From Alphaproteobacteria bacterium (GTDB lineage Bacteria; Pseudomonadota; Alphaproteobacteria; UBA3830), in the NCBI GenBank assembly GCA_017476405.1, contig JAFUZX010000038.1, positions 1 to 55,995 on the forward strand: a DNA stretch of 55,995 bases. Reading direction: 5' to 3'. This document shows, in pieces, positions 26,534-34,898 of the stretch. A model generated the notes under the pieces. It was not told where the DNA came from. It ran no database searches and was given only the letters and a program-made list of their open reading frames with translations. The position numbers and the translations under genes are program-made. Positions within the stretch are counted from its first letter, which is position 1; every line of letters starts with the position of its first letter.

Positions 26534-27827
26534 GCTCCTTAGGTAACATTCTCGAAATAGCTATTGGAGATGATTTTAATATTTCACACAATATATCATT
26601 ACATTCTTTTGCGTTTATAGATTGAATTACGTCATCCATTTTTTGAATTTCTTCTAAAGAATATCCATTTGCAAAATAATTAACCATTAAAAATGAAATC
26701 GTAGCAATATCCTCTTTCTTATAAGCATCGGCTAAGGCGTTTTGTCGTTTAACTATATTTAATTCAGTTTCAGAGATACCGTTACAAAGTATCTTTTCAA
26801 GCAAATATTTCAAAACATCTTCACTTTTATAAAGATTATCAATTGAAGAACATTGCAATTCAATTTCAAGAGTATCGAATATATTCGATGTATGGTCATA
26901 TACAAAGTGAATTTTATTGGCGATATTAAATGAATGTTCTAATGTATTTTTAAACATAGATTTAGATTGATTTAGAACAGCAAAAGCCAATTCAGCAGCC
27001 ATCTTTTTTCTGAAATTTTTGTTTATCGTTTGTGGGACAAAATATGTATAGTTTGCACAAGCTAATGTCCCGATTTTTGAAGATTTGAACTCTATTACTT
27101 TTGTATTTTTCGGTTTATCTTTATTTTTTTTTGTTCTTACAATATTTTTGCTTGGTATTTTTTCAAAGTATTTTTTAACTAATGATTTTATATTGGCTAC
27201 ATCGATATCTCCAGTTAAAAAAATCACAGCATTGTTAGGCGCAAACCATTTGTTGCGAAACTTGACTAAGTCATTGGGAGTAATAGACTCTATTTCATTG
27301 CGCCATCCGATAATCGGAATTCTATTAAAAATATATGCGTTTTCTAATTCACTATATTGACCGTCAGGATAATTATCCGTTCGCATACTTCTTTCTTCTA
27401 ATATTGCTCCTTTTTCTGACTTAAATTTCTCTATATCTATATCAAACTCTCCCATTCGCATTGATTCATGTTTTAATACTGTTTCTATATGTTCTGTTGG
27501 TACAACTTCTTCAAAGCAAATAAGTTGGTTCGATGTAAATGCGTTAAATTCTGCCCCTATTCCTTCTAAAAAATCAGAGAATTCGCATTTGTTGTTAAAA
27601 AATGCCATATGTTCTAAATAATGTGCGACTCCGGATTTTGAAATTGCGTCATCGTCTGAGCCGCATTTGTAATATACTATGCATGAAATTATCGGTACAT
27701 TCTTTTTTTCTATACAAATTACCCGCAAACCATTACTTAATGTAAGATCCATTGTAATGTTGTATTTCGCATGAACATTTATTATGGAAAAGACAATTAT
27801 TAGTAAACTAAAAATAAACGATTTCAC
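26520..27827 (-). CDS. M16 family zinc metallopeptidase, catalytic member (first gene)
   Basis: 435 residues with a signal peptide (MKSFIFSLLIIVFSIINVHA). The inverted zinc motif HxxEH is present as HYLEH (about 66-70), and the distal zinc ligand Glu is found ~70-76 residues on in EKGAILEERSMRTDN. It should be a periplasmic endopeptidase that degrades peptides or misfolded proteins. PDGQYSELENAYIF and the downstream second half are typical. It is the first gene of the operon and overlaps the second by 14 nt. Only this member can be an active enzyme; the other three probably form its chamber or regulate it. Confidence 0.92.
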   Translation of the reverse strand: MKSFIFSLLIIVFSIINVHAKYNITMDLTLSNGLRVICIEKKNVPIISCIVYYKCGSDDDAISKSGVAHYLEHMAFFNNKCEFSDFLEGIGAEFNAFTSNQLICFEEVVPTEHIETVLKHESMRMGEFDIDIEKFKSEKGAILEERSMRTDNYPDGQYSELENAYIFNRIPIIGWRNEIESITPNDLVKFRNKWFAPNNAVIFLTGDIDVANIKSLVKKYFEKIPSKNIVRTKKNKDKPKNTKVIEFKSSKIGTLACANYTYFVPQTINKNFRKKMAAELAFAVLNQSKSMFKNTLEHSFNIANKIHFVYDHTSNIFDTLEIELQCSSIDNLYKSEDVLKYLLEKILCNGISETELNIVKRQNALADAYKKEDIATISFLMVNYFANGYSLEEIQKMDDVIQSINAKECNDILCEILKSSPIAISRMLPKEHDSD

Positions 27828-28006
27828 TTGATAAATTACTTTCGTAGCAATAGCAATACATTAAAACAAAACAGAAAAATAATAGCAACAGTATAATTTT
27901 TAAGAAAATAGCTTCAATATGATCTCCAAAATACTAATGTTTTCTCTTGCAAATAGTAATAGGATATGATAAAAGCATACATCTGATCATCATTTGTTGA
28001 GGTTAT

Positions 28007-28438
28007 ATGGCTAAGAAAATTGTGGGGTATATAAAACTGCAAGTTCCTGCAGGTAAAGCTAACCCTTCTCCTCCAATAGGACCGGCTTTAGGTCAAAGAG
28101 GATTAAATATTATGGAATTTTGTAAAGCGTTTAATGCGCAGACTCAGTCTTATGAAGCAGGGACACCTCTTCCTGTTATTATAACGGCTTATGGAGACAG
28201 AACATTTTCATTTATCATAAAATTGCCGCCAGTTTCTTATTTTTTGAAACAAGCCGCCGCAATTACAAAAGGTGCCTCCGCTCCTGGGAGAGGTGGTAAG
28301 TCTGGTTCTGTTACTATGGAACAAGTACGTGAGATCGCCACAAAGAAAATGAAAGATTTAAACGCAAATGACATTGATGCGGCAAGCATGATGGTTATAG
28401 GATCAGCTCGTTCAATGGGATTGGAGGTTGTTCAATAA
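28007..28438 (+). CDS. rplK: Large ribosomal subunit protein uL11
   Basis: 143 residues, standard. [20 protein letters not shown] and [19 protein letters not shown] are diagnostic; the C-terminal rRNA-binding domain ends with [13 protein letters not shown]11 sits at the GTPase-associated centre. The start follows TTGAGG. It is the first gene of the rplK-rplA-rplJ-rplL run. The usual upstream nusG/secE are missing: the divergent M16 operon lies there instead. Confidence 0.98.
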   Translation: MAKKIVGYIKLQVPAGKANPSPPIGPALGQRGLNIMEFCKAFNAQTQSYEAGTPLPVIITAYGDRTFSFIIKLPPVSYFLKQAAAITKGASAPGRGGKSGSVTMEQVREIATKKMKDLNANDIDAASMMVIGSARSMGLEVVQ

Positions 28439-28439
28439 T

Positions 28440-29138
28440 ATGGCTAATGTCGGAAAAAGATACAAAAAAATGGCCGATAAGTTAGAAGCTGGAAAAAGCT
28501 ATAAACTAGCTGAAGCCGTTGCGTTTTTAAAGGATAATTCTACCTGCAAGTTTGATGAGACTGTTGAAGTTTCAATCAATTTGAATGTAGATCCTCGTAA
28601 TGCCGATCAAAATATTCGTGGAATGGTTTCCATGCCAGCAGGGACAGGTAAAACAAAGCGTGTCGCCGTATTTGCCAGAGGTACTGCCGCTGATGAAGCA
28701 AAAGCCACAGGGGCGGATTTTGTTGGAGCTGAAGATCTCGCCGAAAAAATTCAATCGGGAGATATCGAATTTGAAGTTTGTATCGCCAGCCCGGATATGA
28801 TGGGTGTTGTAGGACGTCTTGGAAAAATTTTGGGACCAAAAGGACTCATGCCGAATCCGAAACTCGGAACTGTAACGCCTAACGTTGTTGCCGCAATCAA
28901 AAACGCAAAAGCTGGACAAGTCGAATATCGTCTTGATAAAGCCGGAATCGTTCATGCAGGTCTATGCAAAATAAGTTTTGCTAAGAAAAAGATCGAAGAG
29001 AACGTAAAAGCGTTTGTGGGGGCGGTTGTTAAAGCAAAACCTGCTTCAGTAAAAGGAAATTACTTGAAATCGGTGACGATATCAAGTACTATGGGTATTG
29101 GTTTGAAATTGGATACCTCCGAAGTATTCACTTTCTGA
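28440..29138 (+). CDS. rplA: Large ribosomal subunit protein uL1
   Basis: 232 residues from the ATG at 28440, one base after the rplK stop, with GGAGG about 10 nt upstream inside rplK; the in-frame TTG at 28428 is not needed. Typical segments: [58 protein letters not shown]1 forms the mobile stalk at the E site and in many bacteria represses its own operon by binding the mRNA. It is complete. Confidence 0.98.
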   Translation: MANVGKRYKKMADKLEAGKSYKLAEAVAFLKDNSTCKFDETVEVSINLNVDPRNADQNIRGMVSMPAGTGKTKRVAVFARGTAADEAKATGADFVGAEDLAEKIQSGDIEFEVCIASPDMMGVVGRLGKILGPKGLMPNPKLGTVTPNVVAAIKNAKAGQVEYRLDKAGIVHAGLCKISFAKKKIEENVKAFVGAVVKAKPASVKGNYLKSVTISSTMGIGLKLDTSEVFTF

Positions 29139-29152
29139 TCTCCTTTGTAGAT

Positions 29153-29290
29153 CGCTGTCGAAGACCATCGGTGCTACATTTGTAGCTTAATTCCCGATGC
29201 AGATAGTCTGTTTGTTGGCTTTTATCTGAATATAATCGACAGTTTTTTAATCGGACATCAGAAAATGATGATTTAGGATGTTTTTTGTTA
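29153..29290 (+). ncRNA. L10 leader, autoregulatory mRNA element of rplJ-rplL
   Basis: The rplA-rplJ gap is 161 bp and folds as the ribosomal protein L10 leader. The outer helix is CTGTCGA (29155-29161) with TCGACAG (29236-29242). The second region has AGAC/GTCT and CATCGG (29166-29171) with CCGATG (29194-29199), enclosing the hairpin GCTAC-ATTT-GTAGC (29173-29186). The sequence CGAAGACC...GCTTAATTCCC...GCAGA fits the alphaproteobacterial form. L10-(L12)4 binds it to repress translation. The outer helix is followed directly by six T, so it could also act as an attenuator. Confidence 0.85.
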
Positions 29291-29299
29291 GAGGAAACT

Positions 29300-29809
29300 G
29301 TGAAAAAGAATCAAAAGACTGAAGTGGTAACGAAGATTAAGCAAGATCTTGATTCAAGTGAAGCTGTATTTGTAGTTACACAAAATAAAATGACAGTTGC
29401 CGAAACTGAAGATCTGAGAAAGCGTCTTAGAGAGTCACAGAGCAGTTATTTCGTATGCAAAAACACACTTGCTCGAATTGCTGTTACCGGAACTCCATAT
29501 GAATGTGTTTTGCCCCAATTAAGCGGACAAAGCGCTCTCGTTTTCACAAAAAATCTTACAGGTTCCGCAAAAGTTGTTCAAGAATATGCCTCCAAAAGCG
29601 ATGGTAAAGTTACGATCGTTTGTGGTGGATATAGTGGAAAGTTGTTGAGTGCGGCAGAGATTAAAACGCTGTCTCAATTGCCTTCTATGGATGAGTTGCG
29701 TGCAAAAATTATTGCTGTTATACAGACTCCGGCTCAGCGTATTGCTACGTTATCGCAGGCGCCTGCAGCGCAAATTGCACGTGTGTTAAAAGCCTATTCA
29801 GAGAAATAA
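29300..29809 (+). CDS. rplJ: Large ribosomal subunit protein uL10
   Basis: 169 residues from the GTG at 29300, chosen for the GAGGA 5 nt upstream (29291-29295); the TTG at 29285 lies before that site. It matches L10: [55 protein letters not shown]10 anchors the L7/L12 stalk and controls its own operon through the leader just upstream. The C-terminal helix that binds L12 dimers is present. Confidence 0.97.
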   Translation: MKKNQKTEVVTKIKQDLDSSEAVFVVTQNKMTVAETEDLRKRLRESQSSYFVCKNTLARIAVTGTPYECVLPQLSGQSALVFTKNLTGSAKVVQEYASKSDGKVTIVCGGYSGKLLSAAEIKTLSQLPSMDELRAKIIAVIQTPAQRIATLSQAPAAQIARVLKAYSEK

Positions 29810-29826
29810 ATGAGGAGATAGAAAAA

Positions 29827-30201
29827 ATGGCTGCAAATTTAGATAAGATTGTTGAGGAATTATCCAAGCTTACCGTTTTGGAAGCTGCGGAATTAAGCAA
29901 AAAATTGGAAGAAGTATGGGGTGTTTCCGCCGCAGCTCCGGCTGCCGTCGCTGTTGCCGCTGCTCCAGCCGCTGCTGCCGCTGAAGAGAAGACTGAATTC
30001 GATGTTGTTTTGACAGATGCGGGTGCTTCCAAAATTGGTGTAATCAAAGTCGTAAGAGAATTAACCGGACTTGGATTAACAGAGGCGAAAGCTCTTGTAG
30101 AAGCGGCTCCTAAAGCTGTAAAAGAAGCAGTTTCAAAAGATGAAGCAAATAAAATGAAAGAGAAACTCGAAGCCGCTGGTGCAAAAGTAGAGTTGAAGTA
30201 A
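29827..30201 (+). CDS. rplL: Large ribosomal subunit protein bL12 (L7/L12)
   Basis: 124 residues, normal. An N-terminal dimerisation helix ([25 protein letters not shown]), an Ala/Pro-rich hinge (about 36-55), and the C-terminal factor-binding domain ([38 protein letters not shown]) are present. It recruits translation GTPases. GAGGAGA precedes the ATG. Unlike in most bacteria, rpoB does not follow: a terminator and then murG come next. Confidence 0.98.
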   Translation: MAANLDKIVEELSKLTVLEAAELSKKLEEVWGVSAAAPAAVAVAAAPAAAAAEEKTEFDVVLTDAGASKIGVIKVVRELTGLGLTEAKALVEAAPKAVKEAVSKDEANKMKEKLEAAGAKVELK

Positions 30202-30236
30202 TTTTTTTTGTTACAATTGGTTAACTATTATAAAAT

Positions 30237-30270
30237 CACGGTGTCATAATTATTGATACCGTGTTTTTTT
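30237..30270 (+). terminator. Rho-independent terminator of the rplKAJL operon
   Basis: CACGGTGTCA (30237-30246) pairs with TGATACCGTG (30254-30263), with one G-U pair and a 7-nt loop, followed by seven T (30264-30270). Confidence 0.88.
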
Positions 30271-30330
30271 ATGTAAAATATCAGTATTTTTTATGAAAAA
30301 CCTTATTTCTCTCCAATTTTAAAATGAGTT

Positions 30331-30422
30331 AGTGTATCTTAAAGTGTATCTTAAATATTTTTGTAATCTTTTTAATTTTTATTAACGACTTATTAATAAA
30401 GTTTGTAAAATAATTAACGATT
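30331..30422. promoter_or_regulatory. Short direct repeats upstream of murG
   Basis: AGTGTATCTTAA occurs twice in tandem (30331-30342 and 30343-30354), and further on ATTAACGA occurs twice (near 30378 and 30414). Their position 20-110 bp before the murG start suggests operator or promoter function; no regulator can be assigned. Confidence 0.25.
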
Positions 30423-30443
30423 ATTAATTACGAGGTTCGAAAG

Positions 30444-31493
30444 GTGTTAAAAATAGCAATTTGCTCTGGAGGAACTGGAGGACATATGTTTCCAGCTTGT
30501 GCTTTATTTGAGGCACTAAAGTCACGAGGGCATAATGTAAATATGATTACTGATACCAGAGGAAATCGTTTTTGTTCTAATATATCAGAGTCAAACAAAA
30601 TAGTTATTAACACTATAAGATTCACTCTTAGAACTCTATTAATAGATATTCCGACATTTATTTCAGAGGCCTGTTCCTTGTATAAGCTTTGGAAAGATAA
30701 TCGCCCTGATATAATTATCGGATTCGGCGGATTATTTACCGTAATTCCTATTTTTGTAGGGAAATTTTTGAGATCCAAAATAATTATATATGAACAAAAT
30801 TCAGTTATAGGACGAGCAAATGCTTTATTGGCGTCATTTGCTGATTGTAAAATCTCAACATTTTCGATAGGTGAGGATTGGCATCAACTTTCATCTCCTG
30901 TTCGAAAGGAATTTATAGAAGCGGCTAAGTCTGATTATAAATGTGATAACCGTTTAAAAATTGTAGTTATCGGAGGCAGTCAAGGAGCTTTATCATTTTC
31001 TTGTATTATTCCAAATTCTTTATCGTTAATAGACGCAAACCTTAGAAGTAATATAGATATTGTTCAACAAGTTAGCTCAGCAAAATTAGATGAATTAAAA
31101 ATGAAGTATGAAGAACTGGGAATAAATGCTCATTTACTTGATTTTGTCCATGATGTTGCGAGAGAAATGGCCGAAGCACAATTGATTATTTGCAGATCAG
31201 GGGCTTCTACTCTAGCTGAATTATCAACACTTGGCCGTCCCGCAATTCTTATTCCGTATCCTTTTGCTTCTGATAATCATCAATTCCACAATGCCGTATG
31301 CTACAAAAATAAACGAGCTGCATGGTTAGTAGAGGAAGATGAAAATATAGAGAAGAAACTTGCGGAAATAATTATTAATCTTTTGATGCATAGAGAATTG
31401 CTAAAAGCGGCAGCTTCAAATATGATTAATAAATTAGGGAATAAATCCACTGAAATTTTTGCGGATTTTATAGAAAAGAATATAGATAAATAA
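30444..31493 (+). CDS. murG: UDP-GlcNAc:lipid I N-acetylglucosaminyltransferase MurG
   Basis: 349 residues from a GTG at 30444 with GAGG upstream. GT-B fold. The glycine-rich loop SGGTGGHMFPA (9-19) binds lipid I; IIIGFGGLFTVIPI and YEQNSVIGRAN follow; the donor site shows GGSQGA (about 177-182) and ICRSGASTLAELSTLGRPAILIPYPFA. It adds GlcNAc to lipid I at the inner membrane, giving lipid II. It is the first of four peptidoglycan genes, all co-directional with gaps of 6-10 nt. Complete. Confidence 0.97.
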   Translation: MLKIAICSGGTGGHMFPACALFEALKSRGHNVNMITDTRGNRFCSNISESNKIVINTIRFTLRTLLIDIPTFISEACSLYKLWKDNRPDIIIGFGGLFTVIPIFVGKFLRSKIIIYEQNSVIGRANALLASFADCKISTFSIGEDWHQLSSPVRKEFIEAAKSDYKCDNRLKIVVIGGSQGALSFSCIIPNSLSLIDANLRSNIDIVQQVSSAKLDELKMKYEELGINAHLLDFVHDVAREMAEAQLIICRSGASTLAELSTLGRPAILIPYPFASDNHQFHNAVCYKNKRAAWLVEEDENIEKKLAEIIINLLMHRELLKAAASNMINKLGNKSTEIFADFIEKNIDK

Positions 31494-31503
31494 AGGTGCT
31501 TTT

Positions 31504-32919
31504 GTGAGAAGAAGTTTCACTAACACAGGTGTGATACATTTTGTAGGTATCGGTGGAATAGGAATGAGTGGGATTGCCGATATTTTGCTTAATTTGGGTT
31601 ACAATGTCAGAGGTAGTGACCTAAAAGAGAATGCAATGATTACCAGACTTACTCGAAAAGGTGTGAAGGTGACTATCGGGCATGAAGCAAATAATGTTCA
31701 TGGAGCGTCTGTTGTTGTTGTATCTTCAGCTATTTCAAAAGATAACCCGGAAATATTGGAAGCCAGAAAATTGCATATTCCTGTTGTTAAAAGAGCTGAA
31801 ATGCTGGCAGAATTAATGAAGATGAAATATTCTGTCGCAGTTGCTGGAACACATGGAAAAACCACAACTACTTCCTTGGTAGCCGCTATTTTGGATCAAG
31901 CCGGTATGGATCCGACAGTTATTAATGGCGGAGTTATAAATGCCTACAATAGTAATGCTCGACTAGGTTCTGGTGAATGGGTTGTTGTTGAAGCAGATGA
32001 ATCTGACGGTTCGTTTACAAAACTTGCTTCGACAATTGCTGTTGTTACGAATATAGATTTTGATCATATCGATAATTTTAAAGATTTTTCAGAATTAAGA
32101 GGCCTTTTTTCTCAGTTTGTTGAGAGTATCCCATTTTATGGAGTCGGAATTTTATGCATAGATCATCCTGAAGTCGCAAAAGTCGCTGCCAATACAGTTG
32201 ATCGTCGTATAATTACTTACGGATTATCAGAAAAAGCAGCTGTATCTTGTCAGAATCTCACTCTTTCAGCAAGTGGATCGCATTTCGATGTCTGTTTTTC
32301 TGATGAGCTTATAAAAAATTTCTCACTCAAACAAAATTGTTGGAAAAATATTTCGATCCCTATGTTTGGAAAGCATAATGCACAAAATGCTCTGGCAGCA
32401 ATTTCCGTTGCGGTTGAATTAGGGATTTCCGAAGAAAATGTAAGAATTGCTCTCGGATCATTTATGGGGGTTAAACGCAGATTTACACGTGTCGCTGAAA
32501 TTAATGGAGTAACTGTAATAGATGATTATGCGCATCATCCCGTTGAAATTGCCGCTGTATTAAATGCCGCCAGAACTTCTTGTAGTGGGAATATATATGC
32601 TGTAATGCAACCACATAGACATACAAGATTGAAGAATTTTTTGGATGATTTTGCAAAAGTTCTGGAATTAAGTGACCATGCTTTTATTACTCCTATATAC
32701 TCTGCGGGAGAACGACATAACGATGTTGATCATTTTTCTTTACTAAAAAAAATCCAGGAAAATGGTACTGTAAAAGCTGATTTTGTCCAAGATGTTTCAA
32801 CTTTAGCCGCAAAAATTTCACCGATACTTAGATCCGGTGATTTTGTGATTTTCTTAGGAGCAGGCGATATTACTCAATGGGCTTATAATTTTCCAAATTT
32901 TTTTAATACTGAACGGTAA
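31504..32919 (+). CDS. murC: UDP-N-acetylmuramate--L-alanine ligase MurC
   Basis: 471 residues starting with GTG at 31504. Mur ligase: HFVGIGGIGMSGIADIL (nucleotide/UDP binding), the ATP P-loop GTHGKTTTTSLV (about 118-129), EADESDGSF, the carbamylated-lysine and metal region, and DDYAHHPVEIAAVL. MurC adds L-Ala to UDP-MurNAc in the cytoplasm. Length is normal. It lies between murG and murB, the order in many Proteobacteria. Confidence 0.97.
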   Translation: MRRSFTNTGVIHFVGIGGIGMSGIADILLNLGYNVRGSDLKENAMITRLTRKGVKVTIGHEANNVHGASVVVVSSAISKDNPEILEARKLHIPVVKRAEMLAELMKMKYSVAVAGTHGKTTTTSLVAAILDQAGMDPTVINGGVINAYNSNARLGSGEWVVVEADESDGSFTKLASTIAVVTNIDFDHIDNFKDFSELRGLFSQFVESIPFYGVGILCIDHPEVAKVAANTVDRRIITYGLSEKAAVSCQNLTLSASGSHFDVCFSDELIKNFSLKQNCWKNISIPMFGKHNAQNALAAISVAVELGISEENVRIALGSFMGVKRRFTRVAEINGVTVIDDYAHHPVEIAAVLNAARTSCSGNIYAVMQPHRHTRLKNFLDDFAKVLELSDHAFITPIYSAGERHNDVDHFSLLKKIQENGTVKADFVQDVSTLAAKISPILRSGDFVIFLGAGDITQWAYNFPNFFNTER

Positions 32920-32928
32920 GGAGTAAAA

Positions 32929-33828
32929 ATGACTTTGTCGATTATTGATTCATTACCTGTCGTTCGTGGTGTCCTTGAAGAAAATGCTTTATTAAGTAAA
33001 AAATCTTGGTTTGGTGTTGGGGGGCCAGCTGAAATTTTATTCATACCTGAGGATATTGACGATCTCGTTTTCTTCCTTAGAAATGTTCCTGATAATATCA
33101 ATATAACAATCCTCGGCGCTATTTCTAATGTGCTTATTCGTGATGGTGGTATTGAAGGCGTCGTAATCCTTCTGGGAGAACAATTTAAAAAAATATATGT
33201 TGAAGATGAAATAATTGAAGTCGGAGCGGCAGTTAATTGTACTCGCCTAGCTACTGTTGCTGTAGACGCAGAACTTGGGAATTTGGAATTTCTTATGGGA
33301 TTACCTGGAACAATTGGCGGAGCATTGAAAATGAACGCTGGTTGTTATGGTTCGGAAATTTCTGATTTTTTAGTTGAATTTGAAGCTGTAACGACATCCG
33401 GACATATAAAATGGTTTACTAAGAAAGATATAAAATTTGAGTATAGGCATTCGGGTATTCCTGATGATTTGATCGTTACTCGAGCTTGGTTTAAAGTTAA
33501 TTCTAATGTTAATTATTCTATTCTCAAAAAAGTAAATTCGATTGTTGAAAAAAGAAAAGCTTCACAGCCATTGAATAAACGTTCATGCGGATCGACATTT
33601 AAGAATCCTACAGGCAAAAAAGCTTGGGAATTAATAGAAAAAGCAGGTGGACGAGGTATGCGAATAGGCGGTGCCATGGTATCTGATAAACACTGCAATT
33701 TTATTGTTAATGAGGGCAACGCAACTGCTAATGACATAGAAACACTTGGAGAAAAAATTGCGCAAAAAGTTCTTGAGACATCTGGTATTCAATTAGAATG
33801 GGAAATAGTTAGACTGGGAAGGAGATAA
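32929..33828 (+). CDS. murB: UDP-N-acetylenolpyruvoylglucosamine reductase MurB
   Basis: 299 residues, type II MurB size. FAD-binding segments are LSKKSWFGVGGPAEILF, LGAISNVLIRDGG (usually GxGSNxL, so Ala for Gly in the first part), GLPGTIGGALKMNAGCYG with the substrate-site region, and RKASQPLNKRSCGSTFKNP with the catalytic Ser. It reduces enolpyruvyl-UDP-GlcNAc to UDP-MurNAc with NADPH. GGAG precedes the ATG. Complete. Confidence 0.96.
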   Translation: MTLSIIDSLPVVRGVLEENALLSKKSWFGVGGPAEILFIPEDIDDLVFFLRNVPDNINITILGAISNVLIRDGGIEGVVILLGEQFKKIYVEDEIIEVGAAVNCTRLATVAVDAELGNLEFLMGLPGTIGGALKMNAGCYGSEISDFLVEFEAVTTSGHIKWFTKKDIKFEYRHSGIPDDLIVTRAWFKVNSNVNYSILKKVNSIVEKRKASQPLNKRSCGSTFKNPTGKKAWELIEKAGGRGMRIGGAMVSDKHCNFIVNEGNATANDIETLGEKIAQKVLETSGIQLEWEIVRLGRR

Positions 33829-33834
33829 AACATA

Positions 33835-34749
33835 ATGAGAAATTTTAAAAAAATTTGTGCTGTAAAAGGTGGTTTTTCAACAGAACGAGAAATTTCATTA
33901 ATCAGCGGTACAGAAATGGCAAAGGCAGCGAGAAATCTTGGATACAATGTTTGTGAATTCGATTTTACAGGGGATCTTCCAACGTTAATTACATTTCTAA
34001 AGTCAGAAAATGTTGATTGTATTTTAAACGGATTTCATGGAGCAGGTGGTGAAGATGGCAATATACAAGCTGTTTTTAATTTGTTAAATATTCCTTATAC
34101 TCATTCAGGAGTTATGGCATCGTCAATCGCAATGGATAAGTATGTTTCTGGCCTTATTTTTACTCAAAACGGAATACGAGTTCCAAATAACAGACTATAT
34201 ATCTGGGATGAATTTTGCAAAAATCCTGATTTCCCGTTACCTTTTGTAATAAAACCAGTCAACGGTGGTTCTTCATGTGGAGTATATATTATCAACCAGC
34301 TGTCGGATCTCAATTCTATTGAATGGAAATACGGCAAACATGTGCATGTATCTGAATATATTCCTGGACTGGAACTTTCTATTGGTGTTCTTGATGGAAA
34401 GGCATTGGAAATAACAAATATTTTAACTCCATCAGGATTTTATGATTACACTAATAAATATACAGAAGGCGGTTCATTCCATGAGCTTCCCGCAAAAATT
34501 CCTTCAAATATCCGTAGAGAAGCTATGGATATGGCCGAAAAAACTTATAATATACTAGGGTGTAGAGGAATAACACGTACAGATTTTCGATATAATGATG
34601 TTACAAACGAGTTATTTGTTCTGGAAATAAATACTCAACCGGGAATGAGCCCACTTTCACTTGTTCCTGAACAAGCCAAGTACGTCGGTATTACATTCGA
34701 GCAATTAGTAGATAGATTAATAAAAGAGTCTTGTTTTGATGAGTTTTAA
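33835..34749 (+). CDS. ddl: D-alanine--D-alanine ligase
   Basis: 304 residues. ATP-grasp enzyme: KGGFSTEREISLISG (N-terminal Ddl signature), NGFHGAGGEDGNIQAVFNLL, PYTHSGVMASSIAMDK, FVIKPVNGGSSCGV (ATP-binding), TRTDFRY, and EINTQPGMSPLSLVPEQAKYVG with the metal-binding Glu/Asn. It makes D-Ala-D-Ala for peptidoglycan stems. It starts 6 nt after murB. The cluster then stops: ftsQ, ftsA and ftsZ, which often follow, are not here. Confidence 0.96.
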   Translation: MRNFKKICAVKGGFSTEREISLISGTEMAKAARNLGYNVCEFDFTGDLPTLITFLKSENVDCILNGFHGAGGEDGNIQAVFNLLNIPYTHSGVMASSIAMDKYVSGLIFTQNGIRVPNNRLYIWDEFCKNPDFPLPFVIKPVNGGSSCGVYIINQLSDLNSIEWKYGKHVHVSEYIPGLELSIGVLDGKALEITNILTPSGFYDYTNKYTEGGSFHELPAKIPSNIRREAMDMAEKTYNILGCRGITRTDFRYNDVTNELFVLEINTQPGMSPLSLVPEQAKYVGITFEQLVDRLIKESCFDEF

Positions 34750-34805
34750 TATAATTAAATTACGATCTAAAGATTATTAAAAACAGATATAATTAAAATA
34801 GGATT

Positions 34806-34828
34806 ATTTGATTTTTATCAAATTTTTT
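34806..34828 (+). terminator. Possible AT-only terminator after ddl
   Basis: ATTTGAT (34806-34812) and ATCAAAT (34817-34823) form a 7-bp stem with a TTTT loop, followed by a run of T. With only one G-C pair the stem is weak. Confidence 0.35.
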
Positions 34829-34854
34829 CGCATTTCTTTGATTTTATCTGTTAT

Positions 34855-34872
34855 TCGTGTAATAATACACGA
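34855..34872 (+). promoter_or_regulatory. Inverted repeat just upstream of hppA
   Basis: TCGTGTA (34855-34861) and TACACGA (34866-34872) are perfect complements with a 4-bp centre, 15 bp before the GGAG of hppA. It could be an operator or an mRNA hairpin controlling translation. Confidence 0.35.
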
Positions 34873-34898
34873 GTTTAGTTGTTTTTGTGGAGATTCTT

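Noticed and set aside
28572-28955. Long antisense frames inside rplA
   Set aside because: They are shadows of a highly conserved gene and look like no known protein.
29745-30047. Ala-rich antisense frame over rplL
   Set aside because: It results from the Ala-rich hinge codons of L7/L12 read on the other strand.
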